Shown here piece by piece: positions 8,201-14,767 of a DNA stretch of 17,962 bases. How positions within the stretch are numbered: position 1 is the first letter of the stretch; the number at the start of each line of letters is the position of its first letter. A program made the position numbers and the translations under genes. The notes under the pieces were generated by a model. It searched no databases, was not told where the DNA came from, and saw only the letters and a program-made list of their open reading frames with translations. The DNA comes from JBAYZQ01 sp041672385 (GTDB lineage: Bacteria > Spirochaetota > Spirochaetia > Sphaerochaetales > Sphaerochaetaceae): the NCBI GenBank assembly GCA_041672385.1, contig JBAYZQ010000028.1:1-17962 (forward strand). The letters are read 5' to 3'.

Positions 8201-8255
8201 GAAAATTAGCAAATTGTTTTGCATTAGGTTTCCTGCAAAATTAAATATCCATCAT
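8180..8255. repeat. Direct repeat, copy 1 (76 bp)
   Basis: This stretch matches 8397-8472 in the same orientation, 217 bases away. By eye there are about 9 mismatches in 76 positions (about 88% identity) and no gaps. The best-conserved core is GTTTTGCATTAGGTTTCCTG, identical in both. The core contains TGCA-spaced halves but no strong long palindrome. The two copies flank the IS30-like transposase tail, so they are probably a mobile-element relic. It also carries the -35 of the candidate esterase promoter. Confidence 0.75.
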
Positions 8256-8333
8256 ATTTATTAAATTTATTAGTTTTTTTCATTAAATCGCTTTCAGGAA
8301 TGTTAAATTAGGATAAAAGAGTTTAACTTCTTC

Positions 8334-8396
8334 TTACAAAGCTTCAAAAGGTGTGTTTCCATTTAATATTTTCCTCGGATAAGAATTCATCCAATT
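8334..8396 (-). pseudogene. 3' remnant of an IS30-like transposase gene
   Basis: Twenty codons and a stop read NWMNSYPRKILNGNTPFEAL. This resembles the usual C-terminus of IS30-family transposases (LN.RPRK.LN..TP.E). The open frame continues upstream to 8576, but that part runs through repeat copy 2 and no longer looks like a transposase; no DDE catalytic core is present. It is a deleted fragment, not a functional gene. It begins exactly where repeat copy 2 ends (8397), which suggests that the repeat boundary marks an insertion or deletion junction. Confidence 0.55.
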
Positions 8397-8472
8397 CACA
8401 ATAATAGAATAAATCAAGAAATTTAGCAAAAGGTTTTGCATTAGGTTTCCTGCTAAGTTAAATGTCCATAAT
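8397..8472. repeat. Direct repeat, copy 2 (76 bp)
   Basis: Second copy of the repeat at 8180-8255, same orientation, about 88% identical. It directly abuts the transposase remnant at 8334-8396. No third copy was found in the window and there are no regular spacers, so this is not a CRISPR array. Confidence 0.75.
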
Positions 8473-8910
8473 GTGAGTAGTACACTTACTAAGAAAAATA
8501 TCTTGAAATTTTCTAAATGTTTTAGATTGTAAATCAAAATAGTATTTTGGGCATCAAAATACATTAACTTTCTCAAAGATACGGATGGTCACTGCTTAAA
8601 TAATAACTAAATCAATCAAACTTATCTATTTCAAATTTCTCTAATCATATCAACCAAGCTGGTATAAACCAGTTTTTCTTATCAATGTGTAAAACTACAT
8701 TACAAAGGCATACAACAGCTCCATTTCCTATTTCAGTTTTAATATGAGCAATTCCATATAATAATAAATACCTATCAACCTTAATTACACTTATTAGCAA
8801 AAAATTTGTATATCACTAATAGTTAACTTAGAAATTATCTTTGTCAAGAAATTATGTTTTTTTATATGAATTTTATGAACTTTCATAGCCTAAATATTAA
8901 TAATATAAGC
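8473..8910. other. Gene-poor gap with one unidentified coding-like stretch
   Basis: This AT-rich gap of about 440 bases holds no complete recognisable gene. On the minus strand a 55-codon open stretch (8645-8812, possible TTG start at 8800) reads partly YLLLYGIAHIKTEIGNGAVV, then further on KKNWFIPAWLI and a stop. It has protein-like composition but no ATG, and I cannot assign it; it may be another decayed element. A hairpin, CTGGT-ATAA-ACCAG (8659-8672) followed by TTTTT on the plus strand, resembles a rho-independent terminator, but no plus-strand gene precedes it. Confidence 0.4.
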
Positions 8911-8939
8911 AAAAAAAAATGACCGCCAAATTGACGGTC
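8911..8939 (-). terminator. Rho-independent terminator of the tctCBA operon
   Basis: A hairpin with GACCG/CGGTC arms (8921-8939, one internal mismatch) is followed on the minus strand by nine consecutive T (8911-8919). It lies 20 bases beyond the tctA stop and closes the transporter operon. Confidence 0.85.
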
Positions 8940-8959
8940 TGAAATAAATAAACTTAAGA

Positions 8960-10471
8960 CTAATCTTTTTGTTTTCTTCGAGCTTTAAAATTTTTATAAC
9001 TCTGCGTTCCTGTTACAAAAGTAAAAATTATTACAAAAAGTAAAATAAGACATACAGGTCTTGTAAACATTGGTTTTAAACTACCCTCCGAAACGAGAAG
9101 ACCTCGCCTCAAATTTGAGTCTGCCATCTTGCCTAGGATTACTCCTATTACAAGCGGAGGAACTGGGAACCCATACTTAGTAAGATAGTAGGTAATAATT
9201 CCCATTGGAATCATAAGGTATAAATTGAAAATCTTAAGACCAAGAGCATAAGAACCAATAATACATAAAACACCCACTACAGGCATGAAAAGCTGTGGGG
9301 GTATCTGTAATAATTTTACTACTTTTGGAGCCAAGAAAATACCACAAATCCACATAGCACAAGATGCTAGAAGCAAAATTGCGGCAATTTGAGTAATAAA
9401 CCCAGGTCTAGTAATACTTAACATAGGTCCAGGAGCAACGCCATGAAGATAGAGAGCACCAAGTAACATTGCAGCCGGTGGACTTCCAGGAATCCCCATC
9501 GAAAGCAGAGGAATCATAGCTCCACCAATACAAGCATTATTTGCAACTTCAGTGGCAATTATACCTTCTTCTATTCCAGTTCCATAAAGCTCAGGATGCT
9601 TAGAAGTGTTTTTAGCCGTTCCATAAGAAACCCAAGCTGCAATATCTTCACCAATTCCAGGAACTGCACCAATTCCAACTCCGATTAAAGCACTACGAAC
9701 AATATGTTTAAGATTCTTTCCTATAACAGACCAAGAAGGAATAATTTTATCGAGTTTAGCAGCCTTAGGTGGTCTCTGTTGTTCTTTCAGAACTTGAATT
9801 ATTTGAGGAATACCAAAAGCACCAATTAATACCGGAACAACCTCTACTCCAGCCTCAAGATTATTTGAACCAAAAGCAAAACGAGGATAAATTTGTAATT
9901 CATCGCAACCGACCATAGCTAAAAATAACCCAAAGAAACCCGCAAGCCATCCTTTTTGAACAGTATCAGGACAGGAAATACTTCCACTTATTAATATTCC
10001 AAAAAAGGCAAGTAGAAAATATTCAAAAGAAGTAAACTGCATAGAAAGCTTTGAAATAAGTGGAATAAAAACAACTACAAATATAATACTTATACAGGTT
10101 CCTATCGCACTAGCAGTAGTAGTAAGTCCTAATGCCTTACCGGCAAGACCTTTCTTTGCCATTGGATAACCTTCCATAGCAGTAGCTGCAGAAGCAGCAG
10201 TGCCCGGAATATTAATTGTAATAGCAGAAAAAGATCCTCCGTAAACAGCACCAACGTAAATCGCCATTAGAGCAATCATGGCTACATTCATATCCATTCC
10301 ATAGGTTAAAGTTGTAAGAAGAGCAACTCCTAAAGTTGCAGTTAAACCAGGAAGAGCTCCAAAAATAATTCCCATTAAGGTACATCCAAAAAGTAAGAGC
10401 ACTTGAGTTGGATGTGTAATTATAGATCCCAATTGGGAGAAAAAAATTAAAAACTGACTTTCAACATTCAT
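8960..10471 (-). CDS. tctA: Tripartite tricarboxylate transporter large permease TctA
   Basis: A 503-residue polytopic membrane protein of the TctA family, the channel subunit of a cation-driven carboxylate importer. The family signatures are clear: FGALPGLTATLGVALLTTLTYGMD near residues 37-60, GAVYGGSFSAITINIPGTAASAATAMEGYPMAKKG near 73-108, and the repeat-related motif GAVPGIGEDIAAW near 268 followed by ACIGGAMIPLLSMGIPGSPPAAMLLGAL. About 10-12 hydrophobic segments are visible and the length is normal. The start is ATG 10471 behind a GGGAGGAAG site, 14 bases after tctB. A strong terminator follows. TTT systems carry citrate and many other carboxylates; specificity resides in TctC, so the substrate is not given by this protein. 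Confidence 0.97.
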   Translation of the reverse strand: MNVESQFLIFFSQLGSIITHPTQVLLLFGCTLMGIIFGALPGLTATLGVALLTTLTYGMDMNVAMIALMAIYVGAVYGGSFSAITINIPGTAASAATAMEGYPMAKKGLAGKALGLTTTASAIGTCISIIFVVVFIPLISKLSMQFTSFEYFLLAFFGILISGSISCPDTVQKGWLAGFFGLFLAMVGCDELQIYPRFAFGSNNLEAGVEVVPVLIGAFGIPQIIQVLKEQQRPPKAAKLDKIIPSWSVIGKNLKHIVRSALIGVGIGAVPGIGEDIAAWVSYGTAKNTSKHPELYGTGIEEGIIATEVANNACIGGAMIPLLSMGIPGSPPAAMLLGALYLHGVAPGPMLSITRPGFITQIAAILLLASCAMWICGIFLAPKVVKLLQIPPQLFMPVVGVLCIIGSYALGLKIFNLYLMIPMGIITYYLTKYGFPVPPLVIGVILGKMADSNLRRGLLVSEGSLKPMFTRPVCLILLFVIIFTFVTGTQSYKNFKARRKQKD

Positions 10472-10485
10472 TTTGTCTTCCTCCC

Positions 10486-11259
10486 TTACTTAATTGCATA
10501 ATATATTAGATACATAAAATTCATTATGAAACCCTCTTTTGGCATTGGAACCCTTAAGCCAAAACGGAAAATGGCTGTAATAACTAAAGGAGTAATCCAA
10601 GAAACCCTTAGGGATTTTTTGAACCTCATTTTCATTTCAACCTTTTCTCCATCTACGTTGAACATTAATTTTCTAATAAAGAAAATAAGATAAATTAGTT
10701 CAACAAGTGCAAGAATATCAGTTGTAAAAATGAACATTCCATCTAAAATCTTATTAAGAGCGAATACTCTGATTATTAAATTCAATGCAGTCATAATAGA
10801 ATAAACTGCAAGACCTTTTCTAATTATTTCCATTTTCTCCGAATAAAAGACCCCAATTGTAAACATCAAATAAATTGCTATTGAAATTGGAAAATCAATC
10901 ATTGGCATATTTATAAATACTAAGGCAATTAGAGGCACTAAGGTGGCAAGCATCCTTACTGTATCATCATTGAAAAAAGCTTCTTTCTTTCTTTTTGCTA
11001 TACTTGCTTTCAGAAGATCCAAACCACCTTGTTTGATTCCATAAATTAAAATGGAAATTGAAAGCAAAATCATCGTGGCTCCTATTATAATTGGTAAAAG
11101 GGCTGGTGAAACATACCATACACCCTGAACACCTCCATAAGAAGCCTTAAGTGGCATTTGGAAGGAGACAATCAAAATTCCTACTCCCAAAAGCATAAAG
11201 AGGATACCTATTACAATATCCGCTCCTCTCATATCTTTATTTTTATCATTTTCATTCAT
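10486..11259 (-). CDS. tctB: Tripartite tricarboxylate transporter small subunit TctB
   Basis: A membrane protein of 257 residues with four or more hydrophobic segments, the small TTT subunit. The first segment follows directly after MNENDKNKDMRGADIVIG and reads ILFMLLGVGILIVSFQMP, then YVSPALLPIIIGATMILLS, as in other TctB proteins. I place the start at ATG 11259: an AGGA lies at 11271-11274 and the protein then has the normal cytosolic N-terminus. The frame stays open to 11364, but that extension would run through the hairpin at 11279-11306 and into tctC. It is somewhat longer than the usual TctB of about 150-180 residues, with an extra basic segment (KMRFKKSL) and more hydrophobic sequence at the end. 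Confidence 0.9.
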   Translation of the reverse strand: MNENDKNKDMRGADIVIGILFMLLGVGILIVSFQMPLKASYGGVQGVWYVSPALLPIIIGATMILLSISILIYGIKQGGLDLLKASIAKRKKEAFFNDDTVRMLATLVPLIALVFINMPMIDFPISIAIYLMFTIGVFYSEKMEIIRKGLAVYSIMTALNLIIRVFALNKILDGMFIFTTDILALVELIYLIFFIRKLMFNVDGEKVEMKMRFKKSLRVSWITPLVITAIFRFGLRVPMPKEGFIMNFMYLIYYAIK

Positions 11260-11278
11260 ATAAAATTTTATCCTAATA

Positions 11279-11306
11279 AACCCGTCGCTAAATAAAGCGA
11301 CGGGTT
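11279..11306 (-). terminator. Intra-operon hairpin between tctC and tctB
   Basis: A perfect 11-bp stem, AACCCGTCGCT pairing with AGCGACGGGTT, with a 6-base loop, lies 14 bases past the tctC stop and just before the tctB ribosome site. The transcript continues TTTATTAGGA, so the T-run is short. I read it as an attenuator or 3'-end stabiliser that raises TctC over TctBA. Stem and loop lengths match the hairpin between the CUT1 binding-protein and permease genes (5709-5736), although the sequences differ. Confidence 0.65.
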
Positions 11307-11320
11307 GAAAAAATAGAAAA

Positions 11321-12316
11321 CTATTTTTGAATACCAAGTGTTGCTGGATCAATCTTTGTTGCATTTAAATTAAACAACGTATAAGAAAATTTACTTTCAA
11401 GTTTCTTGAAAATTGCGTTTGCTTCTTCCCCACAAGCACCACTTAAATTATAGTAATTCTTACTTCCAAATTCCTGAACTGCCTTTACTTTCATAGCCGC
11501 TTTAAAAGCATCTACAAGTTTAGCCTTAATAGCAGGGTCTGTATCTTTTCTTACTGCAAATCCAATTTGCTGACCAAGAGGAAGATAGTTCTTAAGTTCT
11601 GGATAAACATCAAATGAAGATCCAATCTTGATAGCATCAATTGCGAATCCATCAGGAGTCATCATTGCAAGTGGGCGGAGTTTGCCGGCTTTAATAAGTT
11701 CTGCTTGTTCTGCTGCTGATGTAATAATAACTGTTATTTCACCTGTCATTGCTGCATTCTGTGAAGGTGCTGAACCTTCATATGGAATAAAAGCTAATTT
11801 TGATCCAGAACCATCCTGGAAAGCAAGAAGATTCAAATGGTGTATTGAACCAGATCCAGCTGCACCAGCTTTAATCTTATTAGGAGCTTTCTTTGATGCT
11901 TCTACAAGTTCCTGAAGAGTTTTGTAAGGACTATCTGGAGTTACTGAAAGTACATCAGGTGAGCCACCAACAATAAAGAAATCCCAAACTGCCATTGTTT
12001 GATCCCAGCCTCTTACAGCTGCGGTAGTATTTGATTCTGAAAGACCACAAAGAGTATAACCATCTGCTGGTTTATCATAAGCTGCAGCAAGTCCTACAAC
12101 CCCACTTCCTCCTGTAACGTTGTTACAGTTAATATTTACACCAAGAGCATCACCCATTGCCTGCATAATAATACGGTTACAAGTATCTGTTCCACCACCA
12201 GCACCCCAGGTAATAATATCATTTATATCACGTGCGGGATACTCTTGTTGAGCTTCGGCAAAAACAGCACCGACGACTAACGCCAAAATAAAAATAAATG
12301 CTAATACTTTTTTCAT
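11321..12316 (-). CDS. tctC: Tripartite tricarboxylate transporter substrate-binding protein TctC
   Basis: A 331-residue exported binding protein of the Bug/TctC family. Residues 1-20 are a signal peptide ending GAVFA with probable cleavage before EAQQEYPARD. The family signature follows at once: YPARDINDIITWGAGGGTDTCNR, then NVTGGSGVVGLAAAYDKPADGYTL, in which the glycine-rich loops normally hold the ligand carboxylate through water and backbone contacts. It is the first gene of tctCBA, with a strong GAGGAGAT ribosome site before ATG 12316, a near-consensus promoter and a GntR-type operator over the start site. The GntR-isomerase-transketolase neighbours suggest a sugar acid or hydroxycarboxylate ligand and not citrate. 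This is an inference from context. Confidence 0.96.
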   Translation of the reverse strand: MKKVLAFIFILALVVGAVFAEAQQEYPARDINDIITWGAGGGTDTCNRIIMQAMGDALGVNINCNNVTGGSGVVGLAAAYDKPADGYTLCGLSESNTTAAVRGWDQTMAVWDFFIVGGSPDVLSVTPDSPYKTLQELVEASKKAPNKIKAGAAGSGSIHHLNLLAFQDGSGSKLAFIPYEGSAPSQNAAMTGEITVIITSAAEQAELIKAGKLRPLAMMTPDGFAIDAIKIGSSFDVYPELKNYLPLGQQIGFAVRKDTDPAIKAKLVDAFKAAMKVKAVQEFGSKNYYNLSGACGEEANAIFKKLESKFSYTLFNLNATKIDPATLGIQK

Positions 12317-12334
12317 ATAAATCTCCTCTTATTT

Positions 12335-12352
12335 GATTTTGTATACAATATC
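12335..12352. promoter_or_regulatory. GntR-type operator, tctCBA promoter (site A)
   Basis: GATTTTGTATACAATATC contains the perfect 10-bp palindrome TTGTATACAA (12339-12348). It begins directly downstream of the -10 box of the tctC promoter and so covers the expected start site. Closely similar 18-mers occur at 13901-13918, 16826-16843 and 16898-16915. TTGTATACAA-type sites are known for FCD-class GntR repressors, and two such genes lie next door. Confidence 0.72.
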
Positions 12353-12380
12353 TTTATAACATGGTTTCACGAGAAGTCAA
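12353..12380 (-). promoter_or_regulatory. Promoter of tctCBA
   Basis: On the minus strand TTGACT (12375-12380), a 16-base spacer and TATAAA (12353-12358) form a near-consensus sigma-70 promoter. The predicted start, near 12346, lies inside operator site A, so binding there should repress. Confidence 0.7.
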
Positions 12381-12421
12381 GGAAAATTTTTCAATATTCG
12401 CATTTTTTTTAATAATAATTG

Positions 12422-12462
12422 TAAAAAATATACAAGAAAAAATGGGTTTTTCTTGTATATTT
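12422..12462 (-). terminator. Terminator of the GntR gene pair
   Basis: A perfect 16-bp inverted repeat (12426-12441 with 12447-12462, loop ATGGG) lies 24 bases beyond the GntR stop and is followed on the minus strand by six T. The stem is very AT-rich for a terminator. Its arms contain CTTGTATATTT, resembling a half of the nearby TTGTATACAA operator, so a second role as a binding site cannot be excluded. Confidence 0.65.
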
Positions 12463-12486
12463 CTTTATCTAATATAATCTTATTTT

Positions 12487-13143
12487 TTATTTTCGTTCTA
12501 GTTGTACCAGATTGCTCAAAATTCGATCTCTAGAATTTAGCAAATGTGCAATAGTAGCTTCTGCAGCTTTGCTCCCATCTCTTAAAATAAGAGCAGAAAT
12601 AATCTGTTTATGTTCAGCTAATGAATTAGAAATTGGTTTCATTAAACCTTTTTGGTAAGTTCGACTTATAAATCTAGTTTGTTTCATAGCCTTTTGAATC
12701 ATCGGATTTCCAGCAAAGTTAATAATATTACGGTGAAAATTTCGATCAGCTTTAGTGTAACGTTCAGTTTCTTCCTTATCCATCGGATTCGAAAAACCAT
12801 CGAAAGAATGAGCCAGGATTTGGATTTCTTCATCAGTTGCGCTTTCACAGCAAAGTCTTATTGAAATACCTTCAAGACCAGCACGCATTTCAAACATGTC
12901 TGCATACTCTTGAGTATTAATTTCTCTTATAAAATAACCCTTGCGAGGAATTTCAACTAAATACTCCTCACCCACAAGTTTATTCAATGCATCATTAACT
13001 GGAGTCTGACTGACATCAAAGTCATTGGCAATTTTTTGTTTGTTTATTTTCTGTCCTAAAGGAAATTCACCATTGGCTAACATTTCTATTAAATTTTCGT
13101 AAACATACTGCCTAATGGCTTTATTCTCTATTTTATTTATCAT
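12487..13143 (-). CDS. GntR-family regulator, FCD (FadR/VanR-like) class, first paralogue
   Basis: A 218-residue regulator with an N-terminal winged helix (residues about 8-75) and a C-terminal FCD ligand domain. The four FCD metal ligands are present: Asp133 and His137 (ADRNFHRNI), His178 (AEHKQII) and His200 (TIAHLL). Such domains usually sense small carboxylates or sugar acids. The recognition segment reads SQTPVNDAL (residues 45-53) where the family norm is SRTPVREAL, so both usual DNA-contacting arginines are replaced by Gln and Asn. Its ATG at 13143 lies inside the preceding regulator gene (11-base overlap) with a GGAGGA site within that gene, so the two proteins are made together. It probably controls the surrounding operons, possibly as a hetero-oligomer with its neighbour. 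Confidence 0.92.
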   Translation of the reverse strand: MINKIENKAIRQYVYENLIEMLANGEFPLGQKINKQKIANDFDVSQTPVNDALNKLVGEEYLVEIPRKGYFIREINTQEYADMFEMRAGLEGISIRLCCESATDEEIQILAHSFDGFSNPMDKEETERYTKADRNFHRNIINFAGNPMIQKAMKQTRFISRTYQKGLMKPISNSLAEHKQIISALILRDGSKAAEATIAHLLNSRDRILSNLVQLERK

Positions 13144-13807
13144 TTTTATCTTCCTCCAAAAGAGTTTTTAACTTTTTCTTTGATCCTCCGTTAACATGAG
13201 AAAACATAAGGTTTCTGGCCCTTTCTGGATCTCTAGTCTTCAAAGCATTAAATATTTCGCAATGCTCTGCGTAAGATATTTCAGGTGATTTCAACATAAA
13301 TTCACTATTTACTATTGGGGTATATCTGTCAAGAATTTCACTTATGAATCTATTTTTGGAAGCTTTCTCAATTAAAAGATGGAAAAGATAATCTAATTCA
13401 CAATACTCTTTTCTATCTCCATCTTCAATCGAAGTTTTCATATCTTTGAGTAAAGAACGAAGATCTTCAAGTTCTTCTTCCTCAATATTTAAGGCTGCCT
13501 CTTCTGCTCCTAAAGGTTCAATTTTACCTCTTATGTCAAAAATTTGTAGTTTATCCTCAATTGTAAAAGACCTAACATAAGCTCCCCGCCTAGGCTTTGT
13601 TACAACCAGTTGGTCGCTAGCTAGTCTGGAAATAGCCTGAAGAAGTGGAGTTCTAGAAACTCCAAGTTTCTCTGCTAATTCTTCCTGCACCAACTTTGTA
13701 CCTGGTTTCAAATCGCCTGAGATAATCATTCTTTTTAGCCTCTTATAGGCTTTTGTGCTTAAGTCATCAAAAAAATCTTTTTCGTATTTCATAATGTTAT
13801 AGTTCAT
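13133..13807 (-). CDS. GntR-family regulator, FCD class, second paralogue
   Basis: A 224-residue FCD-class GntR regulator, first gene of the pair. The winged helix (residues about 17-85) includes ELAEKLGVSRTPLLQAISRL; the first arginine of the usual SRTPVREAL is kept (Arg52) but the second position is Leu56. The FCD metal ligands are complete: Asp139 and His143 (LDYLFHLL), His182 (AEHCEIF) and His204 (FSHVNGG). ATG 13807 is used here; ATG 13792 is possible, and neither has a strong ribosome site, which suggests low expression. It is transcribed divergently from the isomerase operon, and a weak operator copy lies 30 bases upstream, so autoregulation is possible. The overlap with the following paralogue suggests coupled synthesis. 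Confidence 0.92.
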   Translation of the reverse strand: MNYNIMKYEKDFFDDLSTKAYKRLKRMIISGDLKPGTKLVQEELAEKLGVSRTPLLQAISRLASDQLVVTKPRRGAYVRSFTIEDKLQIFDIRGKIEPLGAEEAALNIEEEELEDLRSLLKDMKTSIEDGDRKEYCELDYLFHLLIEKASKNRFISEILDRYTPIVNSEFMLKSPEISYAEHCEIFNALKTRDPERARNLMFSHVNGGSKKKLKTLLEEDKNDK

Positions 13808-13836
13808 TTTACTTATTATTAAGAAAATATCAAGAA

Positions 13837-13854
13837 AATTCTGAATAAAAAATT
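13837..13854. promoter_or_regulatory. Weak GntR-type operator copy (site E)
   Basis: AATTCTGAATAAAAAATT matches site B (16826-16843) at 15 of 18 positions but has lost the central palindrome. It lies 30 bases upstream of the GntR pair. In such AT-rich DNA the match could be chance. Confidence 0.25.
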
Positions 13855-13865
13855 TTAAGTTTCGG

Positions 13866-13894
13866 TTGACAGATAAGAAAATTGGATTTAAGAT
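13866..13894 (+). promoter_or_regulatory. Promoter of the two-isomerase operon
   Basis: A perfect TTGACA (13866-13871) is followed after 17 bases by TAAGAT (13889-13894). The start expected near 13901 falls at the edge of operator site D, the same layout as at tctC. Confidence 0.65.
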
Positions 13895-13900
13895 TAATTA

Positions 13901-13918
13901 AATTTTGAATACAGAATT
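13901..13918. promoter_or_regulatory. GntR-type operator, isomerase promoter (site D)
   Basis: AATTTTGAATACAGAATT, or AATTCTGTATTCAAAATT on the other strand, is a near-palindrome matching site B at 16 of 18 positions. It lies six bases downstream of the -10 box and just before the ribosome site. Confidence 0.68.
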
Positions 13919-13933
13919 TTTTTAGGAGTATTT

Positions 13934-14755
13934 ATGGTTGGAGTGTCGCCTTCTTTTTTCTTTTCATCTTTCAGCACTGATTTTTCAGTTGATGACTATA
14001 AAAAAGGTCTAGAAAACTTGAAAAATTTAGGCTTTTCGTCTTATCAAGGTGAAATTTTTTATGAAAACAAACTAAAAGAATGGGAAAACCAAGCATCAGA
14101 GCTTTTAGAAGTTTCACAAAATTTAAATATTTCTATGAGTGCATTTGTTTCACATTTCTTAATTCATTACTTCGAGACAAGCCAAAGCTTGTTCTCAGAT
14201 GATGGATATACTCAATTTCAAAGAGTTTGCTCTATTGTAAAAAAGTTTGAAAATGTTAATACCTTAATTCTTCCAATTGGAAGTTTCACTTCAACTGGTG
14301 ATTTTCCTACCATTGAAAAGGCCTTTTTCAATCGCATAAAACGTTATTGTGAAATAGCTGAAAACTTTAATTTACAAATTGCTTTGGAAATTCTACCTCA
14401 TTCTCTTGTAGGTGGAGTAGATGGCTTCCTTCGACTAATTGAAAAGATAGAAATTGACAACCTTGGTTATAATTTTGATACAGGACATGCCAATTGTAGT
14501 GGAGAAATTTTGTCACTGATTCCTCAAAAGTTAAAAGGTAAAATTTATTCAACTCATCTTAAAGATAATTTTGGTGAAAAAAACCTCTCACTACCTCCTG
14601 GAAGAGGTTCAATAGATTGGAAGCTTCTTTTAAAAGCCTTAAAAGAAAGTGGTTATAATGGAACTTTTGATTTAGAAATAAATTCAAATCAAAAGAATGT
14701 AGATAATGATTATTCTGAAGGTTTAAATTATTTAAAATCTTTGGGATACAAATAA
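13934..14755 (+). CDS. TIM-barrel sugar (phosphate) isomerase/epimerase-like enzyme, 273 residues
   Basis: A xylose-isomerase-like TIM-barrel protein (AP_endonuc_2 fold). The divalent-metal site can be placed: Glu152 (IALEILP), Asp182 and His185 (NFDTGHA), His208 (YSTHLKDN) and Glu248 (FDLEIN). A PGRGSIDW loop (residues about 222-229) precedes the last strands, as in IolE/Hyi-like members. Family members isomerise or epimerise sugars, open inositol-derived rings, or decarboxylate oxo sugar acids, so the reaction cannot be named from the fold. The start is ATG 13934 with an AGGAG site five bases upstream. It is the first of a two-gene operon, 12 bases before a second enzyme of the same superfamily, under a promoter with a GntR-type operator. 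Base composition is low in G+C like the rest of this block. Confidence 0.85.
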   Translation: MVGVSPSFFFSSFSTDFSVDDYKKGLENLKNLGFSSYQGEIFYENKLKEWENQASELLEVSQNLNISMSAFVSHFLIHYFETSQSLFSDDGYTQFQRVCSIVKKFENVNTLILPIGSFTSTGDFPTIEKAFFNRIKRYCEIAENFNLQIALEILPHSLVGGVDGFLRLIEKIEIDNLGYNFDTGHANCSGEILSLIPQKLKGKIYSTHLKDNFGEKNLSLPPGRGSIDWKLLLKALKESGYNGTFDLEINSNQKNVDNDYSEGLNYLKSLGYK

Positions 14756-14767
14756 AAGGAGTTTTTT

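Noticed and set aside
8180..8472. Possible CRISPR or tandem-repeat array
   Set aside because: Only two copies, 76 bp long and diverged, 217 bp apart, with transposase sequence between them; no regular spacers or cas genes.
11260..11364. 35-residue N-terminal extension of TctB
   Set aside because: It would run through a perfect 11-bp hairpin and 44 bases of tctC; ATG 11259 gives a normal TctB N-terminus.
5764..12316. Both full-length binding proteins as clear lipoproteins
   Set aside because: The CUT1 protein has only a weak AITC box and TctC has no cysteine there (GAVFA); both equally fit signal peptidase I cleavage after VFA.
13808..13933. Riboswitch upstream of the isomerase operon
   Set aside because: The leader from the predicted start to the ATG is only about 33 bases; no structured element could fit.
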